28,494 nt of DNA, taken from positions 1 to 28,494 of the forward strand of contig JWZX01003172.1 of NCBI GenBank assembly GCA_001275005.1, in the 5' to 3' direction. Positions 1 to 9,949 of the stretch are shown piece after piece (the stretch's first letter is position 1; each line of letters starts with the position of its first letter). The stretch is from Chrysochromulina tobinii (taxonomy: Eukaryota; Haptophyta; Prymnesiales; Chrysochromulinaceae). The position numbers and the translations under genes were made by a program. Below the pieces are notes generated by a model. It ran no database searches. It was not told the origin of the DNA and worked only from the letters and a program-made list of their open reading frames with translations.

Positions 1-218
1 ATGGTGGGGGGGTGGGGGGGAGTCCGCGTCAGGATCGGGTGTGGGAGATGGCGAGAACGTCAAGGTTCGTCAAGGTTCGTCAGGGTTGAGGTGAGCGTCA
101 GGATCGGGTGTGTGAGATGGCGAGAACGTCAAGGTTCGTCAAGGTTCGTCAGGGTTCGTCAGATTGAGGTGGGCGTCAGGGGGGTATGGGCGATGAGCAG
201 CAGCACAGCCTAGGCTAC
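1..218 (-). other. Partial repeat intron 10 or 3' end of giant gene
   Basis: The last visible exon ends AAG|GTAGCC at 219/218. Beyond it the sequence is a minisatellite: a unit of about 69-78 bp beginning GCGTCAGGATCGGG (26, 95) and containing shorter AAGGTTCGTC repeats. On the coding strand these read CTGACGAACC, again with a CTGAY core like the other introns. No acceptor is inside the window. The alternative is that TAG at 210-212 is the true stop and this is 3' UTR. Confidence 0.55.
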
Positions 219-2382
219 CTTGGCCAGCAGCCGCATCGAGAGGCGCATACAGCGCGGCGAGGCGTAATGCCACATGGCGAGCAGCACGCGCAGCCAACGC
301 GTCGTCGTGAGCGCGAGCGCGAGGTCGCCATTCTCGGCACAAGCGTGCACCAACAGCCCGAGCGTCGAGAGCATGCCCTGCTCCGCCTCGAGCCGCGCAT
401 GAGCCTCGCCCATCGCACCCACGCTCATGCCGCCCGAGTCCACTTTGGCGATCTCGCCCTTGGAGATCAGCTCCTCCGCAACAGCAGCCGCCTCGAGCGA
501 CCTCATCGCCGCCTCGTTCGAGAGATGGCGGGGCTCACGCAGGTCGGGCGCTCCGAACGCCGTGCCGGGCGCGCCTTCGGACGACGCGACCATGTCCTCC
601 AAGCGCAACGCAGCGCCCTGAAGCCGCGTGACCAACGAGTCGCAGAGCTCGTCGAGCAGCGCCCACCACGGCGCCCTCGCGCCCGTCTCGTCACTTTGTC
701 CCTCGAGGCGGTTCACACCGCCCCCGAAGCTGTTCACACCGCCCCCACAGCTCGACGCGAGGCTCAGGCTCACCAAGCTCTCCTGTCGCCTCATGCCCCG
801 GGGCGCCGTGGTGGGCGCATCTCCCCCCGGAGATGCCGGCGTGACGCCGCTCGTACCGGTCACACCTGCGGCGCCCGCCACGGCGCTGGACGCGCCGGCA
901 GCCGCCGCGCCGGGCGTGAGGGCGACGGGCGCCGTGGCGGGCGGCTGCAGGCACATCGATGCGAGGCACGTCCATAGGAGTCGGCAGCAATGGGCCTCGC
1001 GGTCGACGCCCCGGCCGTTGAGGCGTAGTCGGCGCATGAGCCGTGAGGTGCACAGCAGCTCACGATCAGGTGTGAACACGGGCATGTGGAGCAACTGCAA
1101 GCCGAGCAGCAGACAGGGGTGGGGTGAGGGTGAGGGTGAGGGCGACCAGGACGCAATCAAGACAGAATCAAGACATAATCAAGACGGCATCAGGACATAA
1201 TCAAGACATAATCAAGACGCGATCAGGACGCGATCAGCGTACCTGCAATGCGAGCAGCCGACAGGTGCGTTCTGACGAAGCGCGAGTGCTCGGCACGGCG
1301 CGCGGCGAGGCCGGCGACAGCCCCTCCGAGGCTTCCAAATATGGAAGAGGGGGTGTCGGTGGCTGCACGGCGCCGCCCGAGACGGCGCCGCCCAAGAGGA
1401 CGCGTGCCTCGTCGGGCGTCGCGTCGTCGGGCTCGATGAGGGTGGTGAGGCCGTCCAGGAGGCAGGCAAACGCGGCGCGCAGGTGCGCCGTCGGCAGCAC
1501 GCCGCATGCCTCGACGTGCGTCAGAAAGTGCGGCTGCGATGGCTCGGTCGGTGCGGGCGGCTTGCGCCCGCCCTTCGACCCCCGGCAGCGCGCGTTCTTC
1601 AGGAGCTCGAGCAAGTGGCAGACGACCTGGGGCGTCGCCGCGTATACCTGCAGCAGCGCCGCACCGATCCGGAGCCAATCAGGAGATGATTGCAATCATG
1701 AAGCAATCAGGAGATGATTGCAATCAGGAGCCCATAAGGAGATGATTGCAATCCGGAGCCAATCAGGAGATGATTGCAATCAATCAGGAGACCATCAGGA
1801 GATGATTGCAATCCGGAGCCAATCAGGAGATGATTGCAATCAATCAGGAGACCATCAGGAGATGATTGCAATCCGGAGACAATCAGGAGATGATTGCAAT
1901 CAATCAGGAGACCATCAGGAGATGATAGCAATCAATCAGGAGACCATCAGGAGGCAATGAACGACACTCGCCTGCAGCAGAGCGGCGCTAATCCGAAACC
2001 CAGCCGCCCGGGAGAAGGCCCGCTGCTGCTGCGTGATCAGGCAATTGTTGAGCTCCTGCACGTCGGGGCGCGAATGCACCCACGAGAGCGCCTCGTCGCA
2101 CAGCGCCGCGCACCGCTCGGCCACCGCACTCGCCGAGCGCCGTGTCGGGCGCACGGGCGCGGCTTGAGGGGCGGACCGCAGCAGCCGATCGGCGAACATG
2201 AAGACCTGCGCGCTCTGGCCGTTGAACTGCTCGTGCTCCGAGATGGCGCGGGCGAGCGAGTCCGCAGCCCTCCAGACCTCTTCAAGGCAGAGACGCACCT
2301 GACTCAAGGAGAAGGACGAGGAGGACGTGGACGAAGAGACGCTGCCGCTGCCGCCGCCTCCGCTGCCTCCGCTGCTGCCTCC

Positions 2383-2416
<34 letters not shown>

Positions 2417-5400
2417 TCGGCGGAGCTCTTGTTGAGATGCATGCCCTCTTCGAGCACCAGCTGCACGCGCGCCATCATCGCATCCGACTCAGACGCCCGA
2501 TACGACGCGACTCGCCATGGAGGCGTCGTGTCGGGCGCCCCGAGCGCCGCATCGAGCGCGCGGCGCACGTCGGCCTCTCCGAGCGCCGTCGCGGCGCTCA
2601 GGATCACCTGTGCCTCGCGCACGAGGCCGGTGTGCACGAGCAGCCAGCCGACCAGCACGGCGCGCGCGCGCTCGAGCTTGGCTAGCGACGTCATGTGCGC
2701 CGGCAGCGGACGGGCTGAATTGGGACGCAGCGGCTGGGCGTCGATGCGGTTGAGCATCGTCACGTGCAGCGCGCCCGCGGCCGACGACGGCAACGGCTCG
2801 CGCCCGCGACGACGCTCGGAGGCAGCGTCGGCGCCCGCGACGGCGCCCGCATCGCGGCTCGAATCTCGCGAATCTCGCGAGATTGAGTCTGGCTCGATCT
2901 GGCTCCATCTCCCCTCCTTGAGATCGGCGAGCAGGAGCGCCGTCTCGGGCGCGACGCCGTGCTCGGCGCTCGGCGCGGCCACGTGGAGCGCCGTGCTGAG
3001 CGGCTGCCCGTGCTCGCGCCCGCCGCCGCCCGCGCCGCCCGCTGGCTCGCCACTTCGCTCGTGCTCGCTCGCTCGCTCAAGGAAGAAGCGGAGCGGGTGC
3101 TCAGCGGGCAACGGCGCCTTGGCATCCCCGCACACGAAGAGCGACGAGCCGAGCCACCGACGCTGCTCCTCATTGCTCTCCTCCGCGTCCAGCAACGGCT
3201 CGCCCGCCAAGAGGGAGCCTGCATGCCGCGCCAGCAGCGCCCCCATGGAGTGCACGAGCAGTGCTGCGGGCGAGGACGATCGCTGATGACGTGGCGGCTC
3301 CCATTGACGAACCTCGATCCGGAAGCCCCAGCGCGGCTCGGCGCTCGAGACGGCGCGCTCGAGACGGCGCCGACTGAGCTCGGCGATCTCGTGACGGAGC
3401 TCGGCGATCTCGTGCAGCTTGGTGCGCGCGAGGCTCCAGCGCTGTCGCGAGCGCCGCTCGGCCGACGAGGGCGCCGTCATGGGCGCCAAGGACGCGACCT
3501 CACCCGACGTGACCGCGACGACGCCCGACGCCTCGGCCACGTCGGTGCCCATGACGGCGCCTGCATCGGCCGCGCCCGACGAGAGCTGTGCCTCGACCAC
3601 TGGCGGCCTCGGAAGCTTCGAGTGCTCGGCTTTGGAAGTGCTCGGCTTCGGAAGCTTCGAGTGCTCGGCTTCGGAAGTGCCCCCACTCCGGACCAGTCGC
3701 ATGCCTCCAGCCAGCAGCTGCGCGCCGCCCTCGCCCTCCTTCTCCATGGCTCCGCCGCCGCCGGCCGGTACCAGCGCCGCCGCCACCTCATCATCTCGGT
3801 GAGATCTCGCCGCCACCTCATCATCTCGGTGAGATCTCGCCAGCTGATGATCCTCCTCCATCGAGCGCATGAGCGCCTCGAGCACCTCATCTTCGTCATC
3901 GCCACCCCGCCCAACGGCCGCCGCCCCAACGGCCGCTGCCCCAACGGCCGCCGACCCAACAACCGCCGCCCCAACGGTCGCCGCCCCAACGGCCGCCGCC
4001 CCAACGGCCGCCGCCTCAACGGCCGCCACCCCAACGGCCGCCGCCGACGGGCTCTGCACGGGCGACTTTGGTCCCAAATTAGGATCGAGTCGCTCGCCGC
4101 TCGTCATGACCAAATTAGGATCGAATCGCTCGCCGCTCGTCATGAGGCAGATGGTGCACTCGTTGCCGGGCAGGATGAGGGGCTTGCGCGGCCAGTGCGA
4201 CGACGAGCCCGCGTACTCGAGCACGCGTCCCGTGCCCGCGGCGACTGCCTTGCGTGCCTCGGTCAGCAGCAGCCGCGCCGCCGCCCCCACATCCTGCACG
4301 CCAGAGGCGGCGCCCGAGGCGGCGCCCGAGGCGGCGCCCGAGGCGGCGCTCGCGACGGCGCCCGCGGAGGACGAGGAGCGCTCGGCACAGCGCTCGATCA
4401 CGCCCGCGAGCAGCTCCGCAGCGACGCGAGGATCTCCCAACGGGCGCAGCTTGAGGCGCGCGGCGCACAGGATGAGGGAAAGATCGTCCGTGGCCGAGTA
4501 CGCGGCCAGGAAGGAGGCGTACGCTTGCCCATAATGGCCTTGGAACTCCTCCCGCCGCGCCTGATGCTCCAAATTAGGCAGCTCCTTGCCCCGAGCAGCG
4601 CCGTCGCGAGCACCGGTGGCGAACGCGGCGAGCTCGGAGTCGAAGGACCAGCCGTTGGGCAGCTGCGGCGCGGGCAGCTCGATGCGCAGCACGTCCGCCG
4701 GGTGCGTCGCACACCTGATGAGGGAGGTCATCAGAGGTCATCAGCGGTCATCAGCAGTCATTAGAGGTCATCAGAAGTCATTAGGGTGCGTCCCACACCT
4801 GATGAGGGAGGTCATCATTAGAGGCCATCAGAGGTCATTAGAGGCCATCAGAGGTCATTAGGGTCGTCGCACACCGAGGGTCGAATGTGAGGCATAGGTT
4901 GGTCGCGCCTTCGAGGCAGATGTGCTGCAGCATTGGCGCTGGCTCGGCTGGCAGTGGATGCTCGGATTCGATCAGAGCCACGTGCTGCGGGGGGTCGGCG
5001 CCCGGTACGACGCCGCTGCGGCCAGCCGCACACGAGGCATCCTTCGGCGTGCCCAGGACGGCGCCGCCCCCACCGGGCGCCGTCGCGAGCGCCGTCGCGA
5101 GCGCCGCCTGCTTAGGTGGGTGCTTCTCCTCGAGCGCCGTCGTGAGCGCGTGCCCGTGCGCCGAGAGGGCGAGCAGCGGCGGGCACGTGGCCGCGGCATA
5201 CAGGGGCGCGCAGAGCTTCTTGGCCCATTCGATGTGCATCAAGGGCATCTGATAGAGCGCATCGAGCGCGTATGGCAGGGCGCGCGCCAGAAAGGTCCGG
5301 TCGAGCGCCGCCTCAGAGAGCGTCGTCCCGGGCGCCGCCTCGGAGAGCGTCGTCCCGGGCGCTACTGCAGTGGTGGTGGCGCCCAGCACGGCGCTCGCCG

Positions 5401-5920
5401 CCTCGAGCATGCCGACGGTGAGTTGGAGCAGCGCACCTGATGAGGGAGGTCATCAGCGGTCGTCAGAGGTCATCAGCGGTCGTCAGCGGTCATCAGGGTC
5501 ATCAGAGGTCATCAGAGGTCATCCGAGGTCATCAGAGGTCATCCGAGGTCATCAGAGGTCATCCGAGGCTATCCGAGGTCATCAGAGGTCATCAGACGAG
5601 CTGGAGCAGCGCACGCGAGGCGTTGGGTATGTCGTGATGAAGCCGATCATCGAGCGACGCCCTTCCACAGAGCTCTTCCACAGCGGCGCATGCCCATATT
5701 AGGATCGAGTCGCCCCCAAACGGCGCCGTCTCGAGCGCGAGCAGCGCCGCGGCATGCGCCCGGAGGGCGCGCACGAGTAACGGCAGTGAATTCCCCACAG
5801 CCGCCGCCGCCGGGGAGAGGTTCCCCACAGCCGGGGAGAGGGGAGCGTTGCCTGATACCGGTACGCTCCGAGTCCCCCCGCTCTCGTGGCTGCCCATGAC
5901 GGCGCTCGGCGTGCCGGCGT

Positions 5921-5955
<35 letters not shown>

Positions 5956-8900
5956 GCGAGCGTGGCCGCGTGCAGCATCGGCACGATCAGAGCGTCGGGC
6001 GCTTGGCCAGTGGGCGCATGCATCCCAACTGGCGGCGGGCAGTGCTCGACTATTTTAGGCTGGGGAGGTGAGCAGTAGAAGCCAACCTTCCTCTTCACAG
6101 CAGGCGCGTCGGCGGCGCCGCTGCTGTGAACACTCGCGGCTGGAGGAGAGGGGGCGGGCACTGGGATCGGCATGAGGGCGTGGGAGGTGCCCGGAGAGTA
6201 GGCGAAGAGGCGAAGGAGCCCGGAAGCGAGCAGCGCCACCGGCAGCGTGGGGCGGGTGGCGGGGGGGAGTGCGTCGAGGACGACGAGGCAAGCCCGGCTC
6301 AAATGCGCTCGCTCGTCGGGGTAGGCGAACCAAAGACGTTCGCCAGCGAGTAGTACCGCAATCGCTTCCGACTGGAGATGGACTCCTAATCGAGCCGAGG
6401 CAACGCCCGGGACGGCGCCCGGGACGGCGGCGCCCGGCGTTGGCGCACAGATGAGCTCGAGGAGGAGCTCGCGCACCTGATGAGGGAGGCCATCAGTGGT
6501 CATCAGAGGCCATCAGAGGTCATCAGAGGCCATCAGAGGCCATCAGCGGCCATCAGAGGTCATCAGCGGCCATCAGAGGTCATTAGCAGCACACCCGAAA
6601 GAAGAGTGGTGGCTCCGCCGACTTGGTCTGCAGGCCGAGCTCCGTCAGAGCGCCGATGTCGAGCGAGGCGCGGCGCAGCCCAAGCAGATGCACGTAGAGC
6701 AGCCGGAGCGCGCACAGGGCTGCCTGAGTGCGGCTGCACAGATATGCGTCGCCGCCGAGCTTGCTGTGGACGCCAACGGCCACCGCGGCTTGTTGTGAAC
6801 GCCCAGGGCCAGTGTGAACACCGCCCATGTGAACAGCAGCGCCGGCCGTTAGGGCCTCGATGAGCCGCGGCTGTGGGAAACCAGCCGAATCGGCCCGAGG
6901 GTCGAGCGAGGCGGAGCTGGGAGGTGTGAACGGAGGTGTGAACGCCGACGGCTCCCTGCCGATCCCAAAAAGCGCCAGTCCCAGAAAGCGCTCACGGGAC
7001 GTGGACGCGTTGGCAGCTCCGAGCGCGCCTTCGGCGCCGGCACCGACCGAGCCTACTACTCCGGCGGCGCCCGGTAGAGGGATGGCGCTCGCTTTTCCTC
7101 CGAGGAGCTCCTCGACGAGGGCGAAGAGCTGCGCGAGCACGCGAGGAACGCCCTCGTGGTCAGCATGCAATGAGGGAGGGCCATCAGCATGCAATCAATG
7201 AGGAACGCCCTCGTGGTCAGCATGCAATGAGGGAGGGCCATCAGCATGCAATCGATGAGGGCCATCAGCATGCGGCCAGCATGCAATCAGTGGCCATCAG
7301 CATGCAATCAGTGGCCATCAGCATACAAATCAGCATACAAATCAGCACGCAATCAGTGGCCTTCACACCTGCGCGAGAGCTCGCGGCGAGCACTCGAGGC
7401 AGCAAAAGCCCCCGAGCCCTCGGACGAGGTCCGGGTGGGGGGGTTGGCCTGCGGCCGTCATGTTCGTGTCCGAGATGGCGGCCAACCGTTCCGAGAGCGA
7501 CGGCAGGCTTGATAAGCTTCGGAGGCTCGCGCGCTCGGTACGGCGCGTGGCTGCGGACGAGGCGAGCCCTTCGGGCTGTGAACGTCCATCGGGCTGTGAA
7601 CGTTCATCGGGCGCGCCCGTCGGCATCGCGAGTGCTGCTGCCAAGGATCCAGTCATCGACGGCATCGACAGCCGCGGCTCAGCGCCGTGCCGAGCGCCTT
7701 GGCCAGCGCGAGTGCTGCTGCCAAGGATCCAGTCTTCCAGACTGGTCGCTTGGTACGCCGCCGCGGCGAGGAAGCACGCGCCCGCACAGGCGGGCGTGAG
7801 CTCGGGGGAAATCTCGGCGTTCCTCGACGCGTCCGCCTTCGATTGGCGACGGCTCGATGGGGCTGTGGGGAATGCATCGAGGAGCGGCGGCGGCGGCAGG
7901 CCGAGCGCTAGAAGCCAAGCCTCTAGACTTACCTGTGGGGAGCGGGCGCCGTGGTGAGCGCTTGCATGCGCGAGGAGTCGGAGACGGCGACTCGAGAGCC
8001 ACCCAAATTTGGACTCGAGAGCCTTGCTCACCATCTCGGGCCGCGAGCTCGCGGGGATCTGGACCGAGCGCGACTGCATGTCGATGGCGTACGCGTGGCA
8101 TAGGCGTGCGAACCTGTGGCCAATAGCCGTGAGGGAGGCCATCCGAGGTCATCCGAGGTCATCCGAGGTCATCCGAGGTCATCAGTGGACGTACCTAAGG
8201 CCCATCAGAGGTCATCAGCGGTCATCCGAGGCCATCAGTGGACATACCTATGGCCCATCCCCGGTGCAGCGGCCGGCGCCGAGCAAGCGCCTTCGGGAGC
8301 CCCTGCAGCGGTAGGCGGCGGCGGCTGTGGGATATTCGGACGGAGCAGCGCACGGGCGCCCGTGAAGAGTGGGCTGAGTGCGCCCGTCGCTTCGGCGAGG
8401 GCGATGACGGATTGGGCAGCCATCCACCACACCTGATGAGGGAGGCAATCAGAGAGGCCATCAGAGAGGCCATCAGAAGCCTTCAGAAGCCATCAGAAGC
8501 CATCAGAAGCCATTAGAGGGCGAGGCAATCAGAGGTCATCAGAGGTCATTAGAGGCCACCATACCTCCGAATGAAGCCCCTGAGAGGCTCGCTCCCGCGC
8601 CTCGCGGCTGCTCACGTCGGTGAGCAATGCATGCAGCGCGATCTCGAGGCTCGAGCTCAGCGGCTCGGGCGCTTGGGTGAGCGGGTGCAGCGAGGTCGAG
8701 AGCGGACCGCCGTTCGCCAACGCGATGCCCCGAAGGGCGCCCGGTGGCAGCAGATCGAGCCGGTTGTGTAGCCGCCAAATGTGCCGACGCTTTGGCCCAA
8801 AGAAGCCTGCATGCAATGAGGGAGGCACACAGAGCCGCAGTCAGAGCCGCAATCAGAAGCCTGCAGCAGGTCGGAGGGGACTCGTCTCTCATCAAGAGTC

Positions 8901-9890
8901 GTCAGCGCTCATCAGCGCTCATCAGCGCTCATCAGCGCTCATCAGAGCTCATCAGAGCTCATCAGAGCTCATCAGAGCTCATCAGAGCTCATCAGAACTC
9001 ATCCGAGCCACTCAAGGCCGCGCACCCGACGTGTACAGTCCCATCGGATCAGTGGGCACCGAGCTCGAGTGCCTCAGTAGTGAGTCCAGCACGTGTCGGT
9101 CGGGAGCGGCCGGGGTGGGTGGGGCGTGGTGCTGCACAAAGGTGGCGTACGCGAGGGCGACGAGGGGCGCGGGCGCGACGCCGCGCCCGAAGAGGCGCTC
9201 CAGGCATGCGAGCTGGATGTGCTGCTGCAACTGTAACCGACGCTCGCGCAGCCCACCTGGCGCATAGCCCTCAAGCTGACCGTGGAGTGAGTGGCGCAGG
9301 GCGCGGTTGAGCGCCGCGCGGTAGTCGGCGGGCCCGACGTGCTGCTCGCTGAGCACGCCCGAGGACAGCAGCAGGAACTCGTTCAGCGGATCCTCACCGG
9401 CCTCGTCCACAGCCTCGATGACTGCATCAGCACTCGTGCGCGGGTCAGCGAGCTGTGTCGTGCGCGTGAAGTGGTCTATGTAAAAGATGCGGCGCGAGCC
9501 GCCCTTGGCGGGCGGCTCGACGCGCTGCTCCCAGCCGATGGGCAGTGTGTGCGACGCGAGCATCTGCGACGCCACCCCTGCAGGGAGCAGGCGCTGCGGC
9601 GCTCGCTCGGCGTGAAAGTGGCCGTCGGGCAGCAGCCGGCTGAGCCGTTGGTAGCGCTCGCGTTCTCCGGGTTCAGCCTCCGGCGGCACTCCGGCGAAGA
9701 GGGCGCGCGTGCCGGTGGGCAGCATGCAACCTAGGTCGCCTACTGCGGTGCGCACTGGGTCACAGGAGGGGAGACGCCTCGACGGCCTCGCCGCTCGGAT
9801 GTCGATGGAAGGAAGAAAAAACTTCTGAAGAAGGCACAGCGTTGCACCGAGCACTTCCTTGTCCAGACTGAGAGTTCTGAGTAGGCGCAT
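219..9890 (-). CDS. Giant multi-exon WW/UIM-like protein, 3' end outside window
   Basis: Exons, read right to left: 9026-9890, 8565-8806, 8248-8432, 7369-8113, 6595-7128, 5615-6476, 4875-5436, 1972-4714, 1243-1647, 219-1094. Every junction joins GT (once GC) to AG and keeps one frame, giving 2,673 codons without a stop. The start is the ATG at 9890; the frame is open further upstream, so an earlier start is possible. A WW domain lies at residues ~116-151 (LPIGWEQ...FYIDHFTRTTQLADPR), but the second Trp is Leu. A near-perfect ubiquitin-interacting motif (DEDEVLEALMRSMEED) lies near residue 1605-1620 (about 3850-3900). The rest is helical Ala/Leu-rich sequence with low-complexity runs, including poly-Gly at 2340-2412 and AAVG repeats at 3905-4040. 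A WW plus a UIM on a giant scaffold recalls ubiquitin-pathway proteins, but no catalytic domain is visible and I do not recognise the family. After residue K (219) the frame meets TAG at once; I read AAG|GTAGCC as a donor into a repeat-filled intron. Confidence 0.8.
1095..1242 (-). other. Repeat intron 9 of giant gene
   Basis: Donor GCATTGCAG|GTACGC and acceptor GGCTTGCAG|TTGCTC, joining LLALQ|LLHMPVF in phase 0. A 22-nt stretch ending in TTGCAG precedes both sites with three mismatches. The body is a run of GTCTTGATTATGTCCTGAT-like units followed by a CCCTCA-rich pyrimidine tract before the acceptor. Confidence 0.87.
1648..1971 (-). other. GC-AG repeat intron 8 of giant gene
   Basis: Donor CTGCAG|GCGAGT (a GC donor) and acceptor CTGCAG|GTATAC, joining AALLQ|VYAATPQ in phase 0. 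About 25 nt of exon sequence ending in CTGCTGCAGG precede both splice sites with five mismatches. The body is a higher-order repeat of about 60 bp at 1740-1940 built from short CTCCTGATTG/CTGATGGTCT units, and contains GATTGCAATC palindromes. Confidence 0.85.
3784..4350. repeat. Cluster of in-frame coding minisatellites in exon 8
   Basis: Four different in-frame repeats lie within 570 bp of the giant gene's largest exon: a 30-bp unit twice at ~3784-3843 (RSHRDDEVAA on the coding strand), a 12-bp CCCAACGGCCGC unit about eleven times at ~3905-4045 (AAVG), a 36-bp unit twice at ~4074-4145 (VMTSGERxDPNL) and a 12-bp GCGGCGCCCGAG unit four times at ~4308-4350 (SGAA). All unit lengths are multiples of three, as expected under coding selection, unlike the 10-bp intron arrays. 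Confidence 0.85.
4715..4874 (-). other. Repeat intron 7 of giant gene
   Basis: Donor CCTCG|GTGTGCGACG and acceptor CATCAG|GTGTGCGACG, with a 10-11-nt duplication. The splice is phase 2 (FDPR|CATHPADV). An internal copy of the whole acceptor region, CTCCCTCATCAG followed by a GTGTGGGACGCACCC variant, lies at about 4785-4811, so the intron looks like two tandem copies of one element. Confidence 0.88.
5437..5614 (-). other. Repeat intron 6 of giant gene
   Basis: Donor CCTCGC|GTGCGCTGC and acceptor CATCAG|GTGCGCTGC. The 17-nt GTGCGCTGCTCCARCTC is present at both ends with one mismatch, the clearest junction duplication in the window. The splice is phase 1 and gives NASR|ALLQLTVG. The body is a 10-bp array of CTGATGACCT and variants, with the CTCCCTCATCAG end. 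Confidence 0.9.
6477..6594 (-). other. Repeat intron 5 of giant gene
   Basis: Donor TTTCGG|GTGTGC and acceptor CATCAG|GTGCGC, joining FFR|VRELL in phase 0. GTGYGC is repeated at the two ends. The body is a 10-bp array (CCTCTGATGR) and the 3' end is CTCCCTCATCAG. Confidence 0.87.
7129..7368 (-). other. Repeat intron 4 of giant gene
   Basis: Donor CTCGCGCAG|GTGTGA and acceptor CTCGCGCAG|CTCTTC share a 9-nt identical exon-side repeat. The splice is phase 0 (ALAQ|LFALVEE). The body has repeats of GGCCACTGATTGCATGCTGAT-like units and a roughly 58-bp segment, including CCTCCCTCAT, present twice near the 3' end (7170-7179 and 7228-7237). Confidence 0.85.
8114..8247 (-). other. Repeat intron 3 of giant gene
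   Basis: Donor GGCCATAG|GTATGT and acceptor GGCCACAG|GTTCGC, so GGCCAYAGGT flanks the intron on both sides. The splice restores PGMGHR|FARLCHAY. A third copy of the donor context (GGGCCTTAG followed by GTACGTCC) lies inside the intron at about 8184-8203 and could act as a decoy donor. Confidence 0.88.
8433..8564 (-). other. Repeat intron 2 of giant gene
   Basis: Donor GGAG|GTATGGTGG and acceptor CATCAG|GTGTGGTGG; the 11-nt junction AGGTRTGGTGG is duplicated at both ends. The splice is phase 0 (HSE|VWWM). The body is a tandem array of CTCTGATGGC-like units and the 3' end is CTCCCTCATCAG. Confidence 0.88.
8807..9025 (-). other. Repeat intron 1 of giant gene
   Basis: Donor TCGG|GTGCGC and acceptor GCATGCAG|GCTTC join in frame (YTSG|FFGPKRR). 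The donor half is a 10-bp tandem array with coding-strand unit GAGCTCTGAT. The acceptor region carries CCTCCCTCAT, and the acceptor context GCAGGCTTCT also occurs once about 60 bp earlier inside the intron. Confidence 0.8.
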
Positions 9891-9949
9891 GTTCAGGCTG
9901 AAACTCTCTAACTTAAATAAACGCGCAAAACTCTCTGAACCTCTCTGTT

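Noticed and set aside
2327-3286. Pro-rich plus-strand ORF
   Set aside because: It is the complement of the poly-Gly and Ala-rich minus-strand exon, with no recognisable domain.
2959-4764. 601-codon plus-strand ORF opposite exon 8
   Set aside because: It is Arg-rich shadow sequence of the minus-strand exon and crosses coding minisatellites; the minus frame has the UIM and balanced composition.
5437-5614. Regular short repeats as a CRISPR-like array
   Set aside because: The units are about 10 bp with no unique spacers, and the blocks lie exactly between donor and acceptor sites of a reconstructed gene.
5437-6594. Box C/D snoRNA array (TGATGA and CTGA motifs in every repeat)
   Set aside because: The motifs come from the repeat unit itself; there are no terminal stems, no correctly spaced C-D pairs and no guide-like variable regions.
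4715-9000. Antisense ORFs with RGHQRSSEVI or SSELIRAHQ repeats as repeat proteins
   Set aside because: They are translations of the intron arrays on the wrong strand; the 10-bp unit reads open there by composition only.
9891-9949. Fusion of the EF-hand gene with the giant gene
   Set aside because: The EF-hand frame ends at a stop at 9950 and the giant gene has an ATG at 9890 in another frame; only about 60 bp separate them, which is tight but needs no fusion.
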